DNA of 64,000 bases from Vreelandella subglaciescola (GCF_900142895.1 NZ_LT670847.1:2170001-2234000), one strand, 5' to 3'; positions 25,590 to 35,816 are shown, numbered from the stretch's first letter. Notes: generated by a model not told the origin, from the sequence alone. Translations and numbers: made by a program.

Positions 25590-27893
25590 ATGGATATAAC
25601 GGATTTTTATGACACCTTTTTTGAAGAAGCCGAAGAGCTGCTGGCCGATATGGAGCAGCACCTGCTGGATCTGGATGTTGACGATCCGGACAGCGAGCAG
25701 CTGAACGCCATTTTCCGCGCCGCCCACTCGATCAAGGGCGGCGCAGGTACTTTCGGTTTCAGCGTGCTGCAAAAAACCACGCATATTTTTGAAAACCTGC
25801 TTGATTACGCGCGTAAAGGTGAGCTTGCGCTGCGTACCGACCTCGTTGATACGTTTTTAGAGGCTAAAGACATCATGCACGAGCAGCTCAATGCCTACCG
25901 CAGTGAGGCAGAGCCCGACCACGACACCTTCGAGCGTATTTGCCGGACCCTGCAGCAAATTGCCGTTGACGAAATGGGCATGGAGCTGGACGCCGGCGGT
26001 GCGCCTGCCGCCAGTGCCCCGCCCCAGGCCGAGCCGGAACCCGCTGCCTCCGCTGACGATCACGGCAGCAGCGCAACGCTACAGGTGGTGCTGCTGGGCG
26101 TGGGTGACAAAGATCGCATGCCACTGGTTGAAGAGCTTGAGCAGCTGGGTGACGTGCTGGCGCAGTCGGGCGATGACACACGCTATGAGGTGACGCTTGG
26201 CACCACCGCCAGCGCGGACGATATTGAAGCCGTGATGTGCTTTATTATCGAACCCGAGCAGATAGAAATAACGTCCTCTGCTGCACCCGAAACGAGCGCG
26301 CAGGCACTGCGGGTGCTGCTGCTGGGCGTGGATGAACACGACCGCACGCTGCTGGTTGAAGAGCTGGAGCAGCTGGGCAGCGTGCTTGAACAATCGGGTG
26401 ATGACGCACGTTACGAGATAGTGCTAAGCGGCTCGACCAGCGCTGACGATATCGAAGCCGTGATGTGTTTTATCATCGAGCCCGGGCAGATCGAGATTAC
26501 GTCGGCGGCGTCATCGGCCGACGATACGCCGCCGCCCGCACCTGCGCCGCCCGAGCCAGAGCCGCAAAGTGCTCAGCCGGAACCAACAGCAGCCCCCAAA
26601 GAGGCGCCGACGAAAGAAGCGCCGGCGAAAAAAACCAAGCCGAAAAAGAAAGCCGCAGCCGAGTCGTCGATTCGCGTCTCGGTCGACAAGGTGGACCAGG
26701 TCATCAATCTGGTGGGCGAGCTGATCATTACCCAGTCGATGCTTGATCAAACGGTCAGCGATCTCGACGACCAGTCAGTCGGCAACAGCGCGCTGCAAAA
26801 CGGCATGAGCCTGCTGCAGCGCAACGCCCGCGACCTGCAGGAATCGGTGATGTCGATCCGCATGATACCGATGGAATTCGTCTTCAGCCGTTTTCCCCGC
26901 GTGGTGCGCGACACCGCCAGCAAGCTCAACAAGGACATCGAGCTGGTTACCGAGGGCAAGTCCACCGAGCTGGATAAAAGCCTGGTTGAGCGCATTACCG
27001 ATCCGCTCACTCACCTGGTGCGCAATAGCCTGGATCACGGCATTGAAATGCCGGATGTGCGCGAAGCCGTGGGCAAGCCGCGCACCGGCAAGCTAACGCT
27101 TGCAGCGCGTCATCAGGGCGGCAACATCCTGATCGAGGTGAAAGACGACGGCGCCGGGATGGACCGCGACGTGCTGCTGAAAAAGGCGCGTGAGAACGGC
27201 CTGAACGTCAGCGATACCATGGCGGATGAAGATGTCTGGCAGCTGATTTTTTCACCGGGCTTTTCTACCGCCAAGGAAGTCACCGACGTCTCGGGCCGCG
27301 GCGTCGGCATGGACGTGGTCAAGCGTAATATCCAGGGCATGGGCGGGCGCGTCGAAATCCAGTCGAAAAAGGGCGAGGGCACCAACACGCGTGTGGTGCT
27401 GCCGCTGACGCTGGCCATTCTTGACGGCATGTCCATCAAGGTGGGCGCGGAAACCTTTATTCTGCCGTTGACCGCCGTGCTGGAATCGCTGCAGCCGACC
27501 AAAGAAGACATGTACGCGATGGCCGGCGATGACGTGGTGCTCAAGGTGCGCGACGAATACCTGCCGGTCATCGCCATTCACGAAGTGCTCGACGTGCAGG
27601 GCGCCATTACCGACCCGACCAAAAGCATTGCGGTCATCGTGCAGGGCGAAGGCCATCGCTACGCCATGCTGGTCGATGAGTTGATCGGCCAGCAGCAGGT
27701 GGTGGTGAAAAACCTGGAAGACAACTACCGCAAGGTGCCCGGCGTTTCGGCCGCCACCATCCTTGGTGACGGTAGCGTGTCGCTGATTCTGGACATCACC
27801 GCCCTGCACCGCCTGAACCGTGATCAGAAAGAAGCCGGCAAAATTGCCAATCACCCCACCCCGGTCTTGTCAAAGGAGGCTGAGCCGTCATGA
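25590..27893 (+). CDS. cheA: CheA chemotaxis kinase with two P2 domains
   Basis: CheA autophosphorylates in response to receptors and passes phosphate to CheY and CheB. The product has 767 residues, longer than the about 650 of enteric CheA. P1 is residues 1-130 with phospho-acceptor His46 in [14 protein letters not shown]. Two tandem P2-like response-regulator-docking modules lie at 164-228 and 240-304. A Pro/Glu/Lys-rich linker is followed by P3 dimerisation from about 360, the P4 kinase with N box [14 protein letters not shown]1 DDGAGMD and G2 [10 protein letters not shown], and the P5 CheW-like domain. Its stop overlaps cheW by ATGA. Confidence 0.97.
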   Translation: MDITDFYDTFFEEAEELLADMEQHLLDLDVDDPDSEQLNAIFRAAHSIKGGAGTFGFSVLQKTTHIFENLLDYARKGELALRTDLVDTFLEAKDIMHEQLNAYRSEAEPDHDTFERICRTLQQIAVDEMGMELDAGGAPAASAPPQAEPEPAASADDHGSSATLQVVLLGVGDKDRMPLVEELEQLGDVLAQSGDDTRYEVTLGTTASADDIEAVMCFIIEPEQIEITSSAAPETSAQALRVLLLGVDEHDRTLLVEELEQLGSVLEQSGDDARYEIVLSGSTSADDIEAVMCFIIEPGQIEITSAASSADDTPPPAPAPPEPEPQSAQPEPTAAPKEAPTKEAPAKKTKPKKKAAAESSIRVSVDKVDQVINLVGELIITQSMLDQTVSDLDDQSVGNSALQNGMSLLQRNARDLQESVMSIRMIPMEFVFSRFPRVVRDTASKLNKDIELVTEGKSTELDKSLVERITDPLTHLVRNSLDHGIEMPDVREAVGKPRTGKLTLAARHQGGNILIEVKDDGAGMDRDVLLKKARENGLNVSDTMADEDVWQLIFSPGFSTAKEVTDVSGRGVGMDVVKRNIQGMGGRVEIQSKKGEGTNTRVVLPLTLAILDGMSIKVGAETFILPLTAVLESLQPTKEDMYAMAGDDVVLKVRDEYLPVIAIHEVLDVQGAITDPTKSIAVIVQGEGHRYAMLVDELIGQQQVVVKNLEDNYRKVPGVSAATILGDGSVSLILDITALHRLNRDQKEAGKIANHPTPVLSKEAEPS
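26079..26501 (+). repeat. Tandem duplication encoding CheA P2 modules
   Basis: Copy 1 is 26079-26273 and copy 2 is 26307-26501, 228 bases apart. Both encode the pattern LLLGV, then [20 protein letters not shown], then [20 protein letters not shown]. The similarity is clear at DNA level too (for example gatattgaagccgtgatgtg against gatatcgaagccgtgatgtg), so the duplication looks fairly recent or is kept similar by conversion. Confidence 0.9.
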
Positions 27894-28390
27894 GCCAAGC
27901 GAATAACGATGCAGTGCTGGCCGCTGCAGAAGCGGACAACCGCGAATTTCTGGTGTTTTCCCTGGGCGAAGAAGAATACGCCATCGATATCCTCAAAGTG
28001 CAGGAAATCCGCGGCTATGAAAACGTCACGCGGATTGCCAACGCGCCGGACTTCATCAAGGGCGTGACCAATCTGCGCGGCGTGATCGTGCCGATTGTCG
28101 ATTTGCGCATCAAGTTTCGCCTGGAGAATGTCGAATACGGCGGTCAGACCGTGGTGATCGTGGTCAACGTGGGAGATCGCATCGTGGGTATCGTGGTGGA
28201 TGGCGTTTCCGATGTGATGACGCTGACGCCTGACCAGATCAAGCCGGCGCCGGAGTTCGGGGTGACGCTGTCGTCCGACTTCCTTAGCGGCCTGGGCAGC
28301 CTGGATGACCGCATGCTGGTGCTGGTGGATATCGACAAGCTGCTGACCAGTGAAGAAATGGCGCTGGTTGACAGCACCCGCGAGCACTAG
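27890..28390 (+). CDS. cheW: CheW, receptor-kinase coupling protein
   Basis: CheW couples CheA to chemoreceptors. The product has 166 residues with the characteristic [40 protein letters not shown] and [18 protein letters not shown]. It overlaps the cheA stop by ATGA. The following gene is a chemoreceptor. Confidence 0.97.
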   Translation: MSQANNDAVLAAAEADNREFLVFSLGEEEYAIDILKVQEIRGYENVTRIANAPDFIKGVTNLRGVIVPIVDLRIKFRLENVEYGGQTVVIVVNVGDRIVGIVVDGVSDVMTLTPDQIKPAPEFGVTLSSDFLSGLGSLDDRMLVLVDIDKLLTSEEMALVDSTREH

Positions 28391-28476
28391 CGTTACGGCC
28401 GTTGCCACAGCAGGTCAAGCAATGGAACTGACGGACAAGGCGGTACTTCAGTGCCGTCATGCAGGGGTAAAGGCGG

Positions 28477-29718
28477 GTGATAGAGTTGATACGCAGCATA
28501 ATGTACAACATGACGGTGCGGCTCAGCTGGGTGCTGGTGCTGGTCGCTTTTTCGCTACTGATCCTGCTCGCCTGCGGAGTAGGGTTTTATGCCCTTGACC
28601 AGAGTACGGAACTGCTGGCGGATGCGAGTGCGGCACGCCAGGCGGCGTTTGCTGAGCTGGCCGGGCGGATGCGCTGGCTGCTGGCGGGCGTGCTGGTGCT
28701 GACGGCGTCAACGGCCGTGATTGTGCTCTGGGGTGTGGTCGCCAACGTGCTGCGCCCGCTGGATCGTTTAGTGGGCTATTTCGAAAAGATGGCGCAGGGC
28801 GATTTAAGCCAGCAAGTGGCGTCGCCGGGCAACAATGAAATCGGCCGCCTGTATACCGCCATGCAGCATATGCAGGCGTCGCTATCGCAAACGGTGGGCG
28901 TGGTGCGCGACAGCAGCGGCTCGATTTATGCCCGCGCGGAAACCATTGCCGGAGGTAATAACGACCTCTCCGCCCGCACCGAACAGCAGGCCTCATCCCT
29001 TGAGCAGACGGCGTCCAGCATGGAAGAGCTGGCTTCTACCGTTGAGCACAACGCCGGTAATGCACGCCAGGCCAGCCAGCTGGCCGGCGATGCGACCCTC
29101 ACCGCGCGGCGCAGCGGGGAAGAGGTCGGCGAGATTATTGATACCATGCAGGACATTAGCCAAAGCTCGCATCAGGTCGCGGATATTATCACCCTGATTG
29201 ACAGCATTGCTTTTCAGACCAACATTCTGGCGCTTAATGCGTCGGTAGAAGCCGCGCGTGCCGGCGAGCACGGCCGTGGCTTTGCCGTGGTAGCCCAGGA
29301 AGTGCGTAGCCTGGCCGGACGCAGTGCCGATGCCGCGCGTGAGATCCGTACGCTGATCGATACGTCGCTTGGCAAGGTGGATGCCGGTGCCGAGCGCGTC
29401 AACCGCGCGGGCGATACCATGCAGACGCTGTTGGCGGCGGTGCAGCAGGTGAGCGACATCATGGATGAAATCGCCGCGGCCTCTGAGGAACAGAGCAACG
29501 GCATTCGCCAGGTCAATCAGGCCGTTACGCAGATGGATCAGGCCGTACAGCAAAATGCCGAGCTGGTGCAGCAGGCCTCGCACAGCGCCAACGAGCTTGA
29601 GCGCGATGCCTCGCGCCTGCGGGAAACCGTGGAGCGCTTTCGTATTGAGACATGCGAGCAGGATGCCCGGGAGCCCCGGCAGCTGCCGGTGCCCGCTACG
29701 CTACAGGAGTCTTTTTGA
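28477..29718 (+). CDS. Methyl-accepting chemotaxis protein with minimal periplasmic part
   Basis: The 413-residue receptor starts with GTG at 28477, behind GGGGTAAAGG. TM1 is about 17-38 and TM2 about 64-88, with only some 25 residues between them, so no usual ligand-binding domain fits in the periplasm. A HAMP domain (LRPLDRLVGYFEKMAQGDLS) and a methyl-accepting signalling domain follow, with the hairpin tip [20 protein letters not shown]. It ends in LQESF without a CheR-tethering pentapeptide. It may sense membrane state or act with other receptors. It overlaps the TTG start of cheR. Confidence 0.93.
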   Translation: MIELIRSIMYNMTVRLSWVLVLVAFSLLILLACGVGFYALDQSTELLADASAARQAAFAELAGRMRWLLAGVLVLTASTAVIVLWGVVANVLRPLDRLVGYFEKMAQGDLSQQVASPGNNEIGRLYTAMQHMQASLSQTVGVVRDSSGSIYARAETIAGGNNDLSARTEQQASSLEQTASSMEELASTVEHNAGNARQASQLAGDATLTARRSGEEVGEIIDTMQDISQSSHQVADIITLIDSIAFQTNILALNASVEAARAGEHGRGFAVVAQEVRSLAGRSADAAREIRTLIDTSLGKVDAGAERVNRAGDTMQTLLAAVQQVSDIMDEIAAASEEQSNGIRQVNQAVTQMDQAVQQNAELVQQASHSANELERDASRLRETVERFRIETCEQDAREPRQLPVPATLQESF

Positions 29719-30599
29719 GCGAATTTTCTGCCAAAGCGGATGCTGGCGCCTGGGGAAGCGGTAGCCATATCGAGCGCGACCTTATCCTCACCGATGCTGA
29801 CTTCCGACGTATCCGCGAGCTGATTTATCAGCGTGCGGGCATCGTGCTTGCCGAACACAAGCGCGAGATGGTCTATAGCCGTCTGGCAAAGCGCCTGCGG
29901 CATCACGGCCTGACGCGCTTTAGCGATTACCTGTCGCGCCTGGAGCAGCATCCCGAATCCCGCGAGTGGGAAGCGTTTACCAACGCGCTGACGACCAACC
30001 TGACGGCGTTTTTCCGTGAGGCGCACCACTTTCCCCTGCTGGCCGACCACCTGAAGCAGGCCAGCGGCCCGGTGAAAATATGGTGCGCGGCGTCGTCTAC
30101 CGGTGAAGAACCCTACTCGCTTGCCATGACGTTGCAGGAAGCGCTGGGTGCGCGTGCCAGTCAGTCGAAAGTCGTCGCCACCGATATCGACACCGATGCG
30201 CTGCAAAAGGCACGCACCGGCGTATACCCGCTTGAGCAGGTGCGCAAACTTGATGAAGCACGTATCAAGCAGTTTTTCCAGAAGGGCACGGGGCAGCGCG
30301 CCGGCTTTGCCCGGGTGCGTGCCGAAGTGGCCTCGCTGGTGGAGTTCATGCCGCTTAACCTGCTGGCGCCGGGCTGGCCGATAGAAGGGCCGTTTGACGC
30401 CATTTTCTGCCGCAACATAATGATTTATTTCGATAAAAAAACGCAGGCGGAGATTCTTCGACGCTTTGCCCCGCTGCTCAAGCCCAACGGGCTTTTATTT
30501 GCCGGGCATTCGGAGAATTTTTCCTACATCAGTCCCGAGTTCAAGCTGCGCGGGCAAACCGTTTATACCCTGGCCGCCCATTCGTCGGCAGCCAGGTAG
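29715..30599 (+). CDS. cheR: CheR, chemoreceptor methyltransferase
   Basis: CheR uses S-adenosylmethionine to methylate receptor glutamates. The TTG at 29715 is proposed as start because AGGAG lies 6-10 bases upstream and it overlaps the receptor stop (TTGA). Upstream ATG codons are inside the receptor gene. The product has 294 residues, with N-domain LTDADFRRIRELIYQRAGIV, SAM-binding IWCAASSTGEEPYSLAMTL, and FDAIFCRNIMIYFDKKTQAE and FAGHSENF near the end. Confidence 0.95.
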   Translation: MSEFSAKADAGAWGSGSHIERDLILTDADFRRIRELIYQRAGIVLAEHKREMVYSRLAKRLRHHGLTRFSDYLSRLEQHPESREWEAFTNALTTNLTAFFREAHHFPLLADHLKQASGPVKIWCAASSTGEEPYSLAMTLQEALGARASQSKVVATDIDTDALQKARTGVYPLEQVRKLDEARIKQFFQKGTGQRAGFARVRAEVASLVEFMPLNLLAPGWPIEGPFDAIFCRNIMIYFDKKTQAEILRRFAPLLKPNGLLFAGHSENFSYISPEFKLRGQTVYTLAAHSSAAR

Positions 30600-30692
30600 G
30601 CCGTCTGACAGACAAGCCGGGATTATTTCAGGGCATTTTTACCTGAGGTGGTCGTGAGTCTTGTCAGGTGCCCAAGTGAAAGGAGGCGTGCA

Positions 30693-31754
30693 TTGAGCGC
30701 AACGAAAATAAAAGTATTGTGCGTCGATGACTCGGCGTTGATCCGTGATCTGCTGACCGAAATCATCAACACCCAGCCGGATATGGAGGTTGTCGCCGTC
30801 GCGCCGGATCCGCTGGTGGCACGGGATCTGATCAAACAGCACAACCCCGACGTCATCACGCTGGATGTGGAAATGCCGCGCATGGATGGCCTGGATTTTC
30901 TCGAGCGGCTGATGCGCCTGCGCCCGATGCCGGTGCTGATGGTCTCATCGCTGACCCAGTCCGGCTCGGAAATCACGCTGAAAGCGCTGGAGCTGGGCGC
31001 GCTGGATTTTGTCGCCAAGCCCAGTCTGGGTATTCGCAACGGCATGATGGAGTACGCCAACGAAATTGCCGAGAAGCTGCGCGCCGCCGCCCGCTCGCGC
31101 CCGCGCCAGGCGCGGCACAAGAACACGCCGGCCAAACAAGAGCTCAAAGCGCCGCTGACCTCGAGTGAAAAGCTGCTGATCATCGGCGCCTCCACGGGCG
31201 GTACCGAAGCGATCCGCGCCGTGCTTGAGCCTCTGCCGGCCAACGCGCCGGCCATTTTGATTACCCAGCATATGCCCGGCGGCTTTACTCGCTCGTTTGC
31301 CGAGCGGCTGAACCGCCTGTGCCGGATTACGGTGAAAGAAGCCACGGACGGCGAGCGCGTACTGCCCGGCCACGCCTACATTGCCCCGGGCGACCAGCAC
31401 CTCAAGCTTGCCCGCAGCGGCGCCAACTACGTCGCACGGCTCGACAACGGCCCGCCGGTCAACCGGCATCGCCCGTCGGTGGACGTGCTGTTTCAATCGG
31501 CGGCCCAGCAGGCGGGCAAAAACGCCATCGGCGTCATCCTGACCGGTATGGGCAAAGACGGTGCTCAGGGGCTTGTGGAAATGCGTCGGGCCGGTTCGGC
31601 GACGCTTGCCCAGAACGAAGAAACCTGCGTGGTGTTCGGCATGCCGCGTGAGGCGCTGGCCGTGGGTGGCGCCGCGGAAGCGGTGGCGCTTGACGACATT
31701 CCCGGACGGTTGATGTCGCTGGTGGCGGCATCCGGTCAAGCTCAGCGCGTTTAA
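30693..31754 (+). CDS. cheB: CheB, chemoreceptor methylesterase/deamidase
   Basis: CheB removes receptor methyl groups when phosphorylated by CheA. The TTG at 30693 is chosen because AGGAGG lies 7-12 bases upstream and the protein then begins with the receiver domain ([20 protein letters not shown]). A GTG at 30648 is the alternative. The product has 353 residues: receiver with Asp58 ([13 protein letters not shown]), linker, and catalytic domain with [11 protein letters not shown] (Ser), ITQHMPGGF (His) and [11 protein letters not shown] (Asp). It lies between cheR and a receptor. Confidence 0.96.
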   Translation: MSATKIKVLCVDDSALIRDLLTEIINTQPDMEVVAVAPDPLVARDLIKQHNPDVITLDVEMPRMDGLDFLERLMRLRPMPVLMVSSLTQSGSEITLKALELGALDFVAKPSLGIRNGMMEYANEIAEKLRAAARSRPRQARHKNTPAKQELKAPLTSSEKLLIIGASTGGTEAIRAVLEPLPANAPAILITQHMPGGFTRSFAERLNRLCRITVKEATDGERVLPGHAYIAPGDQHLKLARSGANYVARLDNGPPVNRHRPSVDVLFQSAAQQAGKNAIGVILTGMGKDGAQGLVEMRRAGSATLAQNEETCVVFGMPREALAVGGAAEAVALDDIPGRLMSLVAASGQAQRV

Positions 31755-31779
31755 CCCCCCGGCCAAGGAGAGCCACCTT

Positions 31780-33285
31780 ATGCTTACGTTGCTACGCAAA
31801 TTTCGCATCAGTCAGGTCATTAACGGCGTCATGCTGTGCTTCCTCGTTTGTCTGGCGATTATCGCCAGCCTGGGCTGGCTGGCCAGTCAGTCAGCGAACG
31901 ATAGCCTGACGGCGCTGAGAAGCATCAATGCCGAGCATGTGGTTGCGGTGAACGAGTCGGGTGCCCGCATCGGCCAGACACGTGATGCGCTGGCCGACAT
32001 GCTCGCCCGCCCGGACGCAGCCAGCCGCACCGCTATCAATAACGCCCTGACGCAGCTGGATGCAGCCGAGCAACAGCTGACGGCGATAACCGGCGGCCGG
32101 GGGGCGCAGCTGGTGACCGGTTATCAGGCTTCCCGGATGAATTTCGGGTTCGTGGGGCTTGCCGTGCTGGTGATGGCTTTCGCACTCATCCTGATGTTCT
32201 ATCGAGGTATCCGCAAGGTGTTGGTGGTGCCGTTGCGCCAGGCTGTTGCCCGCCTGGAAGCGATTGCCCAGGCTGATTTGAGCGAAGATATCAAGGTGCT
32301 GAGCAGTAACGAAATTGGTCAGCTGTTTGCCACCATGCAAAAGATGCAGGCCAGTCTTGCCGGTATCGTCGGCGACGTGCGTGAGGGCAGCGGCGCCATT
32401 TACGGACGTGCCCGGGAGATCGCCGGCGGCAATGCCGATCTGTCCTCGCGTACCGAGGAGCAGGCAGCGTCGCTGCAGCAAACCGCGGCGAGCATGGAGC
32501 AATTGACCGCCACCGTGCGCCAGAACGCCGACAACGCGCGTCAGGCCAACGGCCTGGCACAGGAAGCCACGCAAACGGCCGAGCGCGGGGGCGAAGTCGT
32601 CGGCCACGTGGTCAAGACCATGCACGGCATTTCCCGGAGTTCGCAGCAGGTTGCCGACATTACCGGACTGATCGATTCCATTGCCTTTCAGACCAACATT
32701 CTGGCGCTGAACGCCTCGGTTGAAGCGGCCCGCGCCGGTGAGCAGGGGCGCGGTTTTGCCGTGGTAGCGGGCGAGGTACGCAACCTGGCCAGCCGCAGCG
32801 CCGACGCCGCCCGGGAAATCAAAACGCTGATCGACACCTCGGTCACGCAAATCAACGAAGGCTCGACGCTGGTGGAGCAGGCCGGTACGACCATGGACGA
32901 AACGCTGAAGTCGGTGCGCCGGGTGACCGACATCATGGACGAGATATCGGCGGCCTCGCAGGAGCAGAGCGACGGCATCGAGCAGGTGAGTCAGGCCGTG
33001 GGGCAGATGGATCAGGTCACCCAGCAAAACGCCACGCTGGTGCAGCAGGCCTCCATTGCCGCCGCGGCGATGGAAGATCAGGCCGGCCGGCTGGAAGACG
33101 CCGTGGCGGTATTCCGCCTGGCCGGGCAGGGCGCCATGCTGGCGCCTCAGGCTGGCTCGCCGACGTCGTTGCCGGGCGCGGAAACGTCCCGCGGGACGTC
33201 CGGTAATGTGAGAAACAATGCTAAAGTGGCGCGCAATGAGAACGGCGCGTCAACGGATGACCTTGACGAGTGGGAAGCGTTTTAA
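31780..33285 (+). CDS. Methyl-accepting chemotaxis protein with C-terminal tether
   Basis: The 501-residue receptor has TM1 at about 14-36 ([20 protein letters not shown]), a periplasmic segment of about 90 residues, TM2 at about 125-145, HAMP, and a full signalling domain with [20 protein letters not shown]. The last residues, EWEAF, match the NWETF-type pentapeptide that tethers CheR and CheB to high-abundance receptors. It is the only receptor in this island with that tail. The ligand cannot be predicted. A hairpin and short direct repeats follow before cheY. Confidence 0.95.
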   Translation: MLTLLRKFRISQVINGVMLCFLVCLAIIASLGWLASQSANDSLTALRSINAEHVVAVNESGARIGQTRDALADMLARPDAASRTAINNALTQLDAAEQQLTAITGGRGAQLVTGYQASRMNFGFVGLAVLVMAFALILMFYRGIRKVLVVPLRQAVARLEAIAQADLSEDIKVLSSNEIGQLFATMQKMQASLAGIVGDVREGSGAIYGRAREIAGGNADLSSRTEEQAASLQQTAASMEQLTATVRQNADNARQANGLAQEATQTAERGGEVVGHVVKTMHGISRSSQQVADITGLIDSIAFQTNILALNASVEAARAGEQGRGFAVVAGEVRNLASRSADAAREIKTLIDTSVTQINEGSTLVEQAGTTMDETLKSVRRVTDIMDEISAASQEQSDGIEQVSQAVGQMDQVTQQNATLVQQASIAAAAMEDQAGRLEDAVAVFRLAGQGAMLAPQAGSPTSLPGAETSRGTSGNVRNNAKVARNENGASTDDLDEWEAF

Positions 33286-33323
33286 CGACGTGTATACAAG
33301 ACAGCCCGCTTGATTGAACGATG

Positions 33324-33350
33324 GGCGCCGGACGCGATGCGGCGCCTTTT
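33324..33350 (+). terminator. Possible weak terminator after the second receptor gene
   Basis: GGCGCCG and CGGCGCC pair around a 9-base loop, followed by only four T residues. It may lower read-through from the che genes into cheY, or process the mRNA. Efficiency is uncertain. Confidence 0.45.
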
Positions 33351-33365
33351 CATGTCATGAATGCC

Positions 33366-33407
33366 GAGCCACAAATACCGGGTCATAAAAACCAAGCCAT
33401 AAATACC
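33366..33407 (+). repeat. Three tandem 14-base imperfect repeats upstream of cheY
   Basis: The units gagccacaaatacc, gggtcataaaaacc and aagccataaatacc follow each other without gaps, ending 13 bases before the cheY ATG. The shared core is YCAYAAAWACC. They fill the cheY leader between a hairpin and the ribosome binding site. Confidence 0.7.
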
Positions 33408-33420
33408 AAGAGGATGAACA

Positions 33421-33810
33421 ATGGCAGACAAGAACATGAGCTTTTTGGTGATAGACGACTTTCCGACCATGCGCCGCATTGTGCGTAGCCTGCTCAAGGA
33501 GCTGGGGTTTACCAATGTTGAAGAGGCAGAGGACGGTCAGGACGCGTTGAACAAGCTGCGCGCCGGCAACTTTGAATTTGTCGTTTCCGATTGGAATATG
33601 CCCAATCTGGACGGCCTGGAGATGCTCAAGGAAATCCGTCAGGATGATGCGCTCAAGGAGCTGCCGGTACTGATGGTGACCGCCGAGGCCAAGAAAGAAA
33701 ACATCATCGCTGCGGCACAGGCCGGTGCCAACGGCTATGTGGTCAAGCCGTTTACCGCCGCCACGCTTGAAGAAAAGCTGAATAAAATCTTCGACAAGAT
33801 GGGCAAGTAA
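33421..33810 (+). CDS. cheY: CheY, chemotaxis response regulator
   Basis: CheY-P binds FliM and FliN to change rotation direction. The product has 129 residues, and all key residues are at E. coli positions: Asp12 and Asp13 ([13 protein letters not shown]), phospho-acceptor Asp57 ([11 protein letters not shown]), Thr87 (MVTAEA), Tyr106 and Lys109 (GYVVKPF). AGAGG lies 8-12 bases before the ATG. cheZ follows. Confidence 0.97.
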   Translation: MADKNMSFLVIDDFPTMRRIVRSLLKELGFTNVEEAEDGQDALNKLRAGNFEFVVSDWNMPNLDGLEMLKEIRQDDALKELPVLMVTAEAKKENIIAAAQAGANGYVVKPFTAATLEEKLNKIFDKMGK

Positions 33811-33852
33811 CATCGCGATGATACGGCGCCGGAAGAACAGGGAGACAACACC

Positions 33853-34548
33853 ATGAGTCCGAATGAGCAGACCGGGTCTGCCCCGCTGTCCGACGAGGCC
33901 TCCGATGAGCTGATTCACCGCATTGGCAAGCTGACGCGCATGCTGCGTGAGAACATGCGTGAGTTGGGTCTGGATAAAGAGATCGAAAAGGCCGCTGAAG
34001 CCATTCCCGATGCGCGCGACCGCTTGCACTACGTGGCGGCGATGACCGAGCAGGCCGCCGAGCGGGCGCTCAACGCCGTCGATCGCGCCCAGCCCATGCA
34101 GGATCAGCTCACCGAGCGTGCCGAGGCGTTGGATACCCGCTGGGCGGAGTGGTTTGCCGCGCCGCAGGAGCTCGACCACGCCAAGGCACTGGTGAAAGAT
34201 ACCCGCACCTATCTTGGCGAGGTGCCCGACATGACCGCGGCGACCAGCAAAGAGTTGCTCGAGATCATGATGGCCCAGGATTTTCAGGATCTGACCGGCC
34301 AGGTGATCAAGAAGATGATGGACGTCATCCGCGAGATCGAGCAGCAGCTGGTTCAGGTGCTGATTGACAGCATGCCCGAGGCCCAAGCACGGCAAAGCAT
34401 GCAGCGCAAGGCCGAGGATCAGTGGAAAAGCGACAGCGCGCGGCGCAACGAAGAGCTTTTGAATGGGCCACAAATCAACGATGATGCACCGGATATCGTT
34501 TCCGGTCAGGATCAGGTAGACGACTTGCTCGACGACCTGGGTTTTTAG
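33853..34548 (+). CDS. cheZ: CheZ, CheY-P phosphatase
   Basis: CheZ dephosphorylates CheY-P. The product has 231 residues and is mostly a long helical hairpin. The catalytic region MAQDFQDLTGQVIKKMMDVI contains the conserved Asp and Gln pair, and the C-terminal peptide QVDDLLDDLGF is the CheY-binding helix. AGGGAG lies about 12-17 bases before the ATG. A long hairpin follows before flhB. Confidence 0.96.
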   Translation: MSPNEQTGSAPLSDEASDELIHRIGKLTRMLRENMRELGLDKEIEKAAEAIPDARDRLHYVAAMTEQAAERALNAVDRAQPMQDQLTERAEALDTRWAEWFAAPQELDHAKALVKDTRTYLGEVPDMTAATSKELLEIMMAQDFQDLTGQVIKKMMDVIREIEQQLVQVLIDSMPEAQARQSMQRKAEDQWKSDSARRNEELLNGPQINDDAPDIVSGQDQVDDLLDDLGF

Positions 34549-34580
34549 CATCAAAACGACGATTGCGTCTGCTGGATGAC

Positions 34581-34620
34581 CACGTGCTCAGCCGCCTTTA
34601 TGGCGGCTGAGCACGTGTTT
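34581..34620 (+). terminator. Long 16-bp hairpin between cheZ and flhB
   Basis: CACGTGCTCAGCCGCC at 34581-34596 and its perfect complement at 34602-34617 flank a 5-base loop. Only three T residues follow directly, with another T-run at 34629-34633. It may act as a partial terminator or as an mRNA-stabilising hairpin that sets the flhBA level relative to the che genes. Confidence 0.65.
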
Positions 34621-34658
34621 AGCGGCCTTTTTCATGGTGCACGTCAAGGCAGATAGCG

Positions 34659-35816
34659 ATGGCAGATAGCGATAGCGACGACGAAAAAACCGAAGATGCC
34701 ACGCCCCGACGCGAGGAAAAAGCGCGTGAAGAAGGGCAGGTGCCGCGCTCCCGCGAGCTGACCACGTTTCTGATGCTGCTGGGCGGGGTGATTGGCCTTT
34801 GGACCATGGGGTCGACGCTTTACAATCAGCTGGCCATGGTCATGGAACATGCCTTCGTGTTTGATCGCCGCCAGGCGTTTGACACCGCATCGATGCTGGT
34901 GGCCGCGCTGGATGCCGGCGAGCGCATGCTGTATGCCATGATGCCGCTGTTTCTGCTGCTCGTGGTGATTGCGCTGGTGGCGCCGGCGCTGCTGGGCGGC
35001 TGGCTGGTGTCAGCCAAATCGATGCAGCCCAAGATATCCAAACTCAATCCGGTGAAGGGTATCAAGCGTATTTTTGCCCTGCAGGCATTGATCGAGCTGG
35101 CCAAGGCGCTGGCCAAGACGGTGCTGGTGGGCAGCGTTGGCGCGGCCTTTCTGTACTTCAACATCGGCAAGTTTCTCGCGCTGATGAACCTGCCGGTCCA
35201 TCAGGCGCTGGCCACCGCCCTGATGATGGCCGCTCAGGCGGCCGGACTGATGGTACTCTCGCTGATCGTGGTGATCCTGATCGACGTGCCGTTTCAGCTT
35301 TACAGCCACGCCAAGAAGCTGCGCATGAGTAAAGATGAGGTCAAGCGCGAACACAAGGAATCCGAGGGTGATCCGCAGGTCAAGGGACGCATTCGACAGC
35401 AACAGCAGGCCATGGCGCGCGGACGCATGATGAGCCAGGTCCCCGAGGCCGACGTGATTATCACCAACCCGACCCACTACGCGGTGGCGCTGAAGTATCA
35501 GGAAGGCCAGATGGGCGCGCCCCGCCTGATTGCCAAGGGCGCCGACGCCGTGGCCGCGAAAATACGCGAAGTGGGGGAAGCGTCGCACATCCCCCGGCTG
35601 GAGGCCGCGCCGCTGGCGCGCGCGCTGTATCAGCATGTGGATCTGGACGCCGAAGTTCCCGCGCAGCTGTATACCGCCGTCGCTGAAGTCATGGCCTGGG
35701 CGTATCGCTTGAAGCACGTAGCAGACCAAGGAGGCGATGTGCCCCCCACACCCGATAATCTTCCGGTACCGCCGGAAATGGACAGCCGCCAGAGCGGCGG
35801 CGAGGCATCGCCATGA
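34659..35816 (+). CDS. flhB: FlhB, flagellar export switch protein
   Basis: FlhB is the export-gate protein whose cytoplasmic domain cleaves itself and sets substrate specificity. The product has 385 residues: EKTEDATPRREEKAREEGQV at the start, four membrane segments between about 30 and 210, and a cytoplasmic tail with the self-cleavage site NPTH (in VIITNPTHYAVALKYQ). The C-terminal tail is Pro-rich. It overlaps flhA by ATGA. A free-standing copy of the post-cleavage domain is encoded at 22355-22636. Confidence 0.97.
   Translation: MADSDSDDEKTEDATPRREEKAREEGQVPRSRELTTFLMLLGGVIGLWTMGSTLYNQLAMVMEHAFVFDRRQAFDTASMLVAALDAGERMLYAMMPLFLLLVVIALVAPALLGGWLVSAKSMQPKISKLNPVKGIKRIFALQALIELAKALAKTVLVGSVGAAFLYFNIGKFLALMNLPVHQALATALMMAAQAAGLMVLSLIVVILIDVPFQLYSHAKKLRMSKDEVKREHKESEGDPQVKGRIRQQQQAMARGRMMSQVPEADVIITNPTHYAVALKYQEGQMGAPRLIAKGADAVAAKIREVGEASHIPRLEAAPLARALYQHVDLDAEVPAQLYTAVAEVMAWAYRLKHVADQGGDVPPTPDNLPVPPEMDSRQSGGEASP

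Noticed and set aside
29652..29714. Upstream ATG start for cheR
   Set aside because: It lies inside the receptor gene and would add 21 residues not typical of CheR; TTG at 29715 has a better-placed ribosome binding site.
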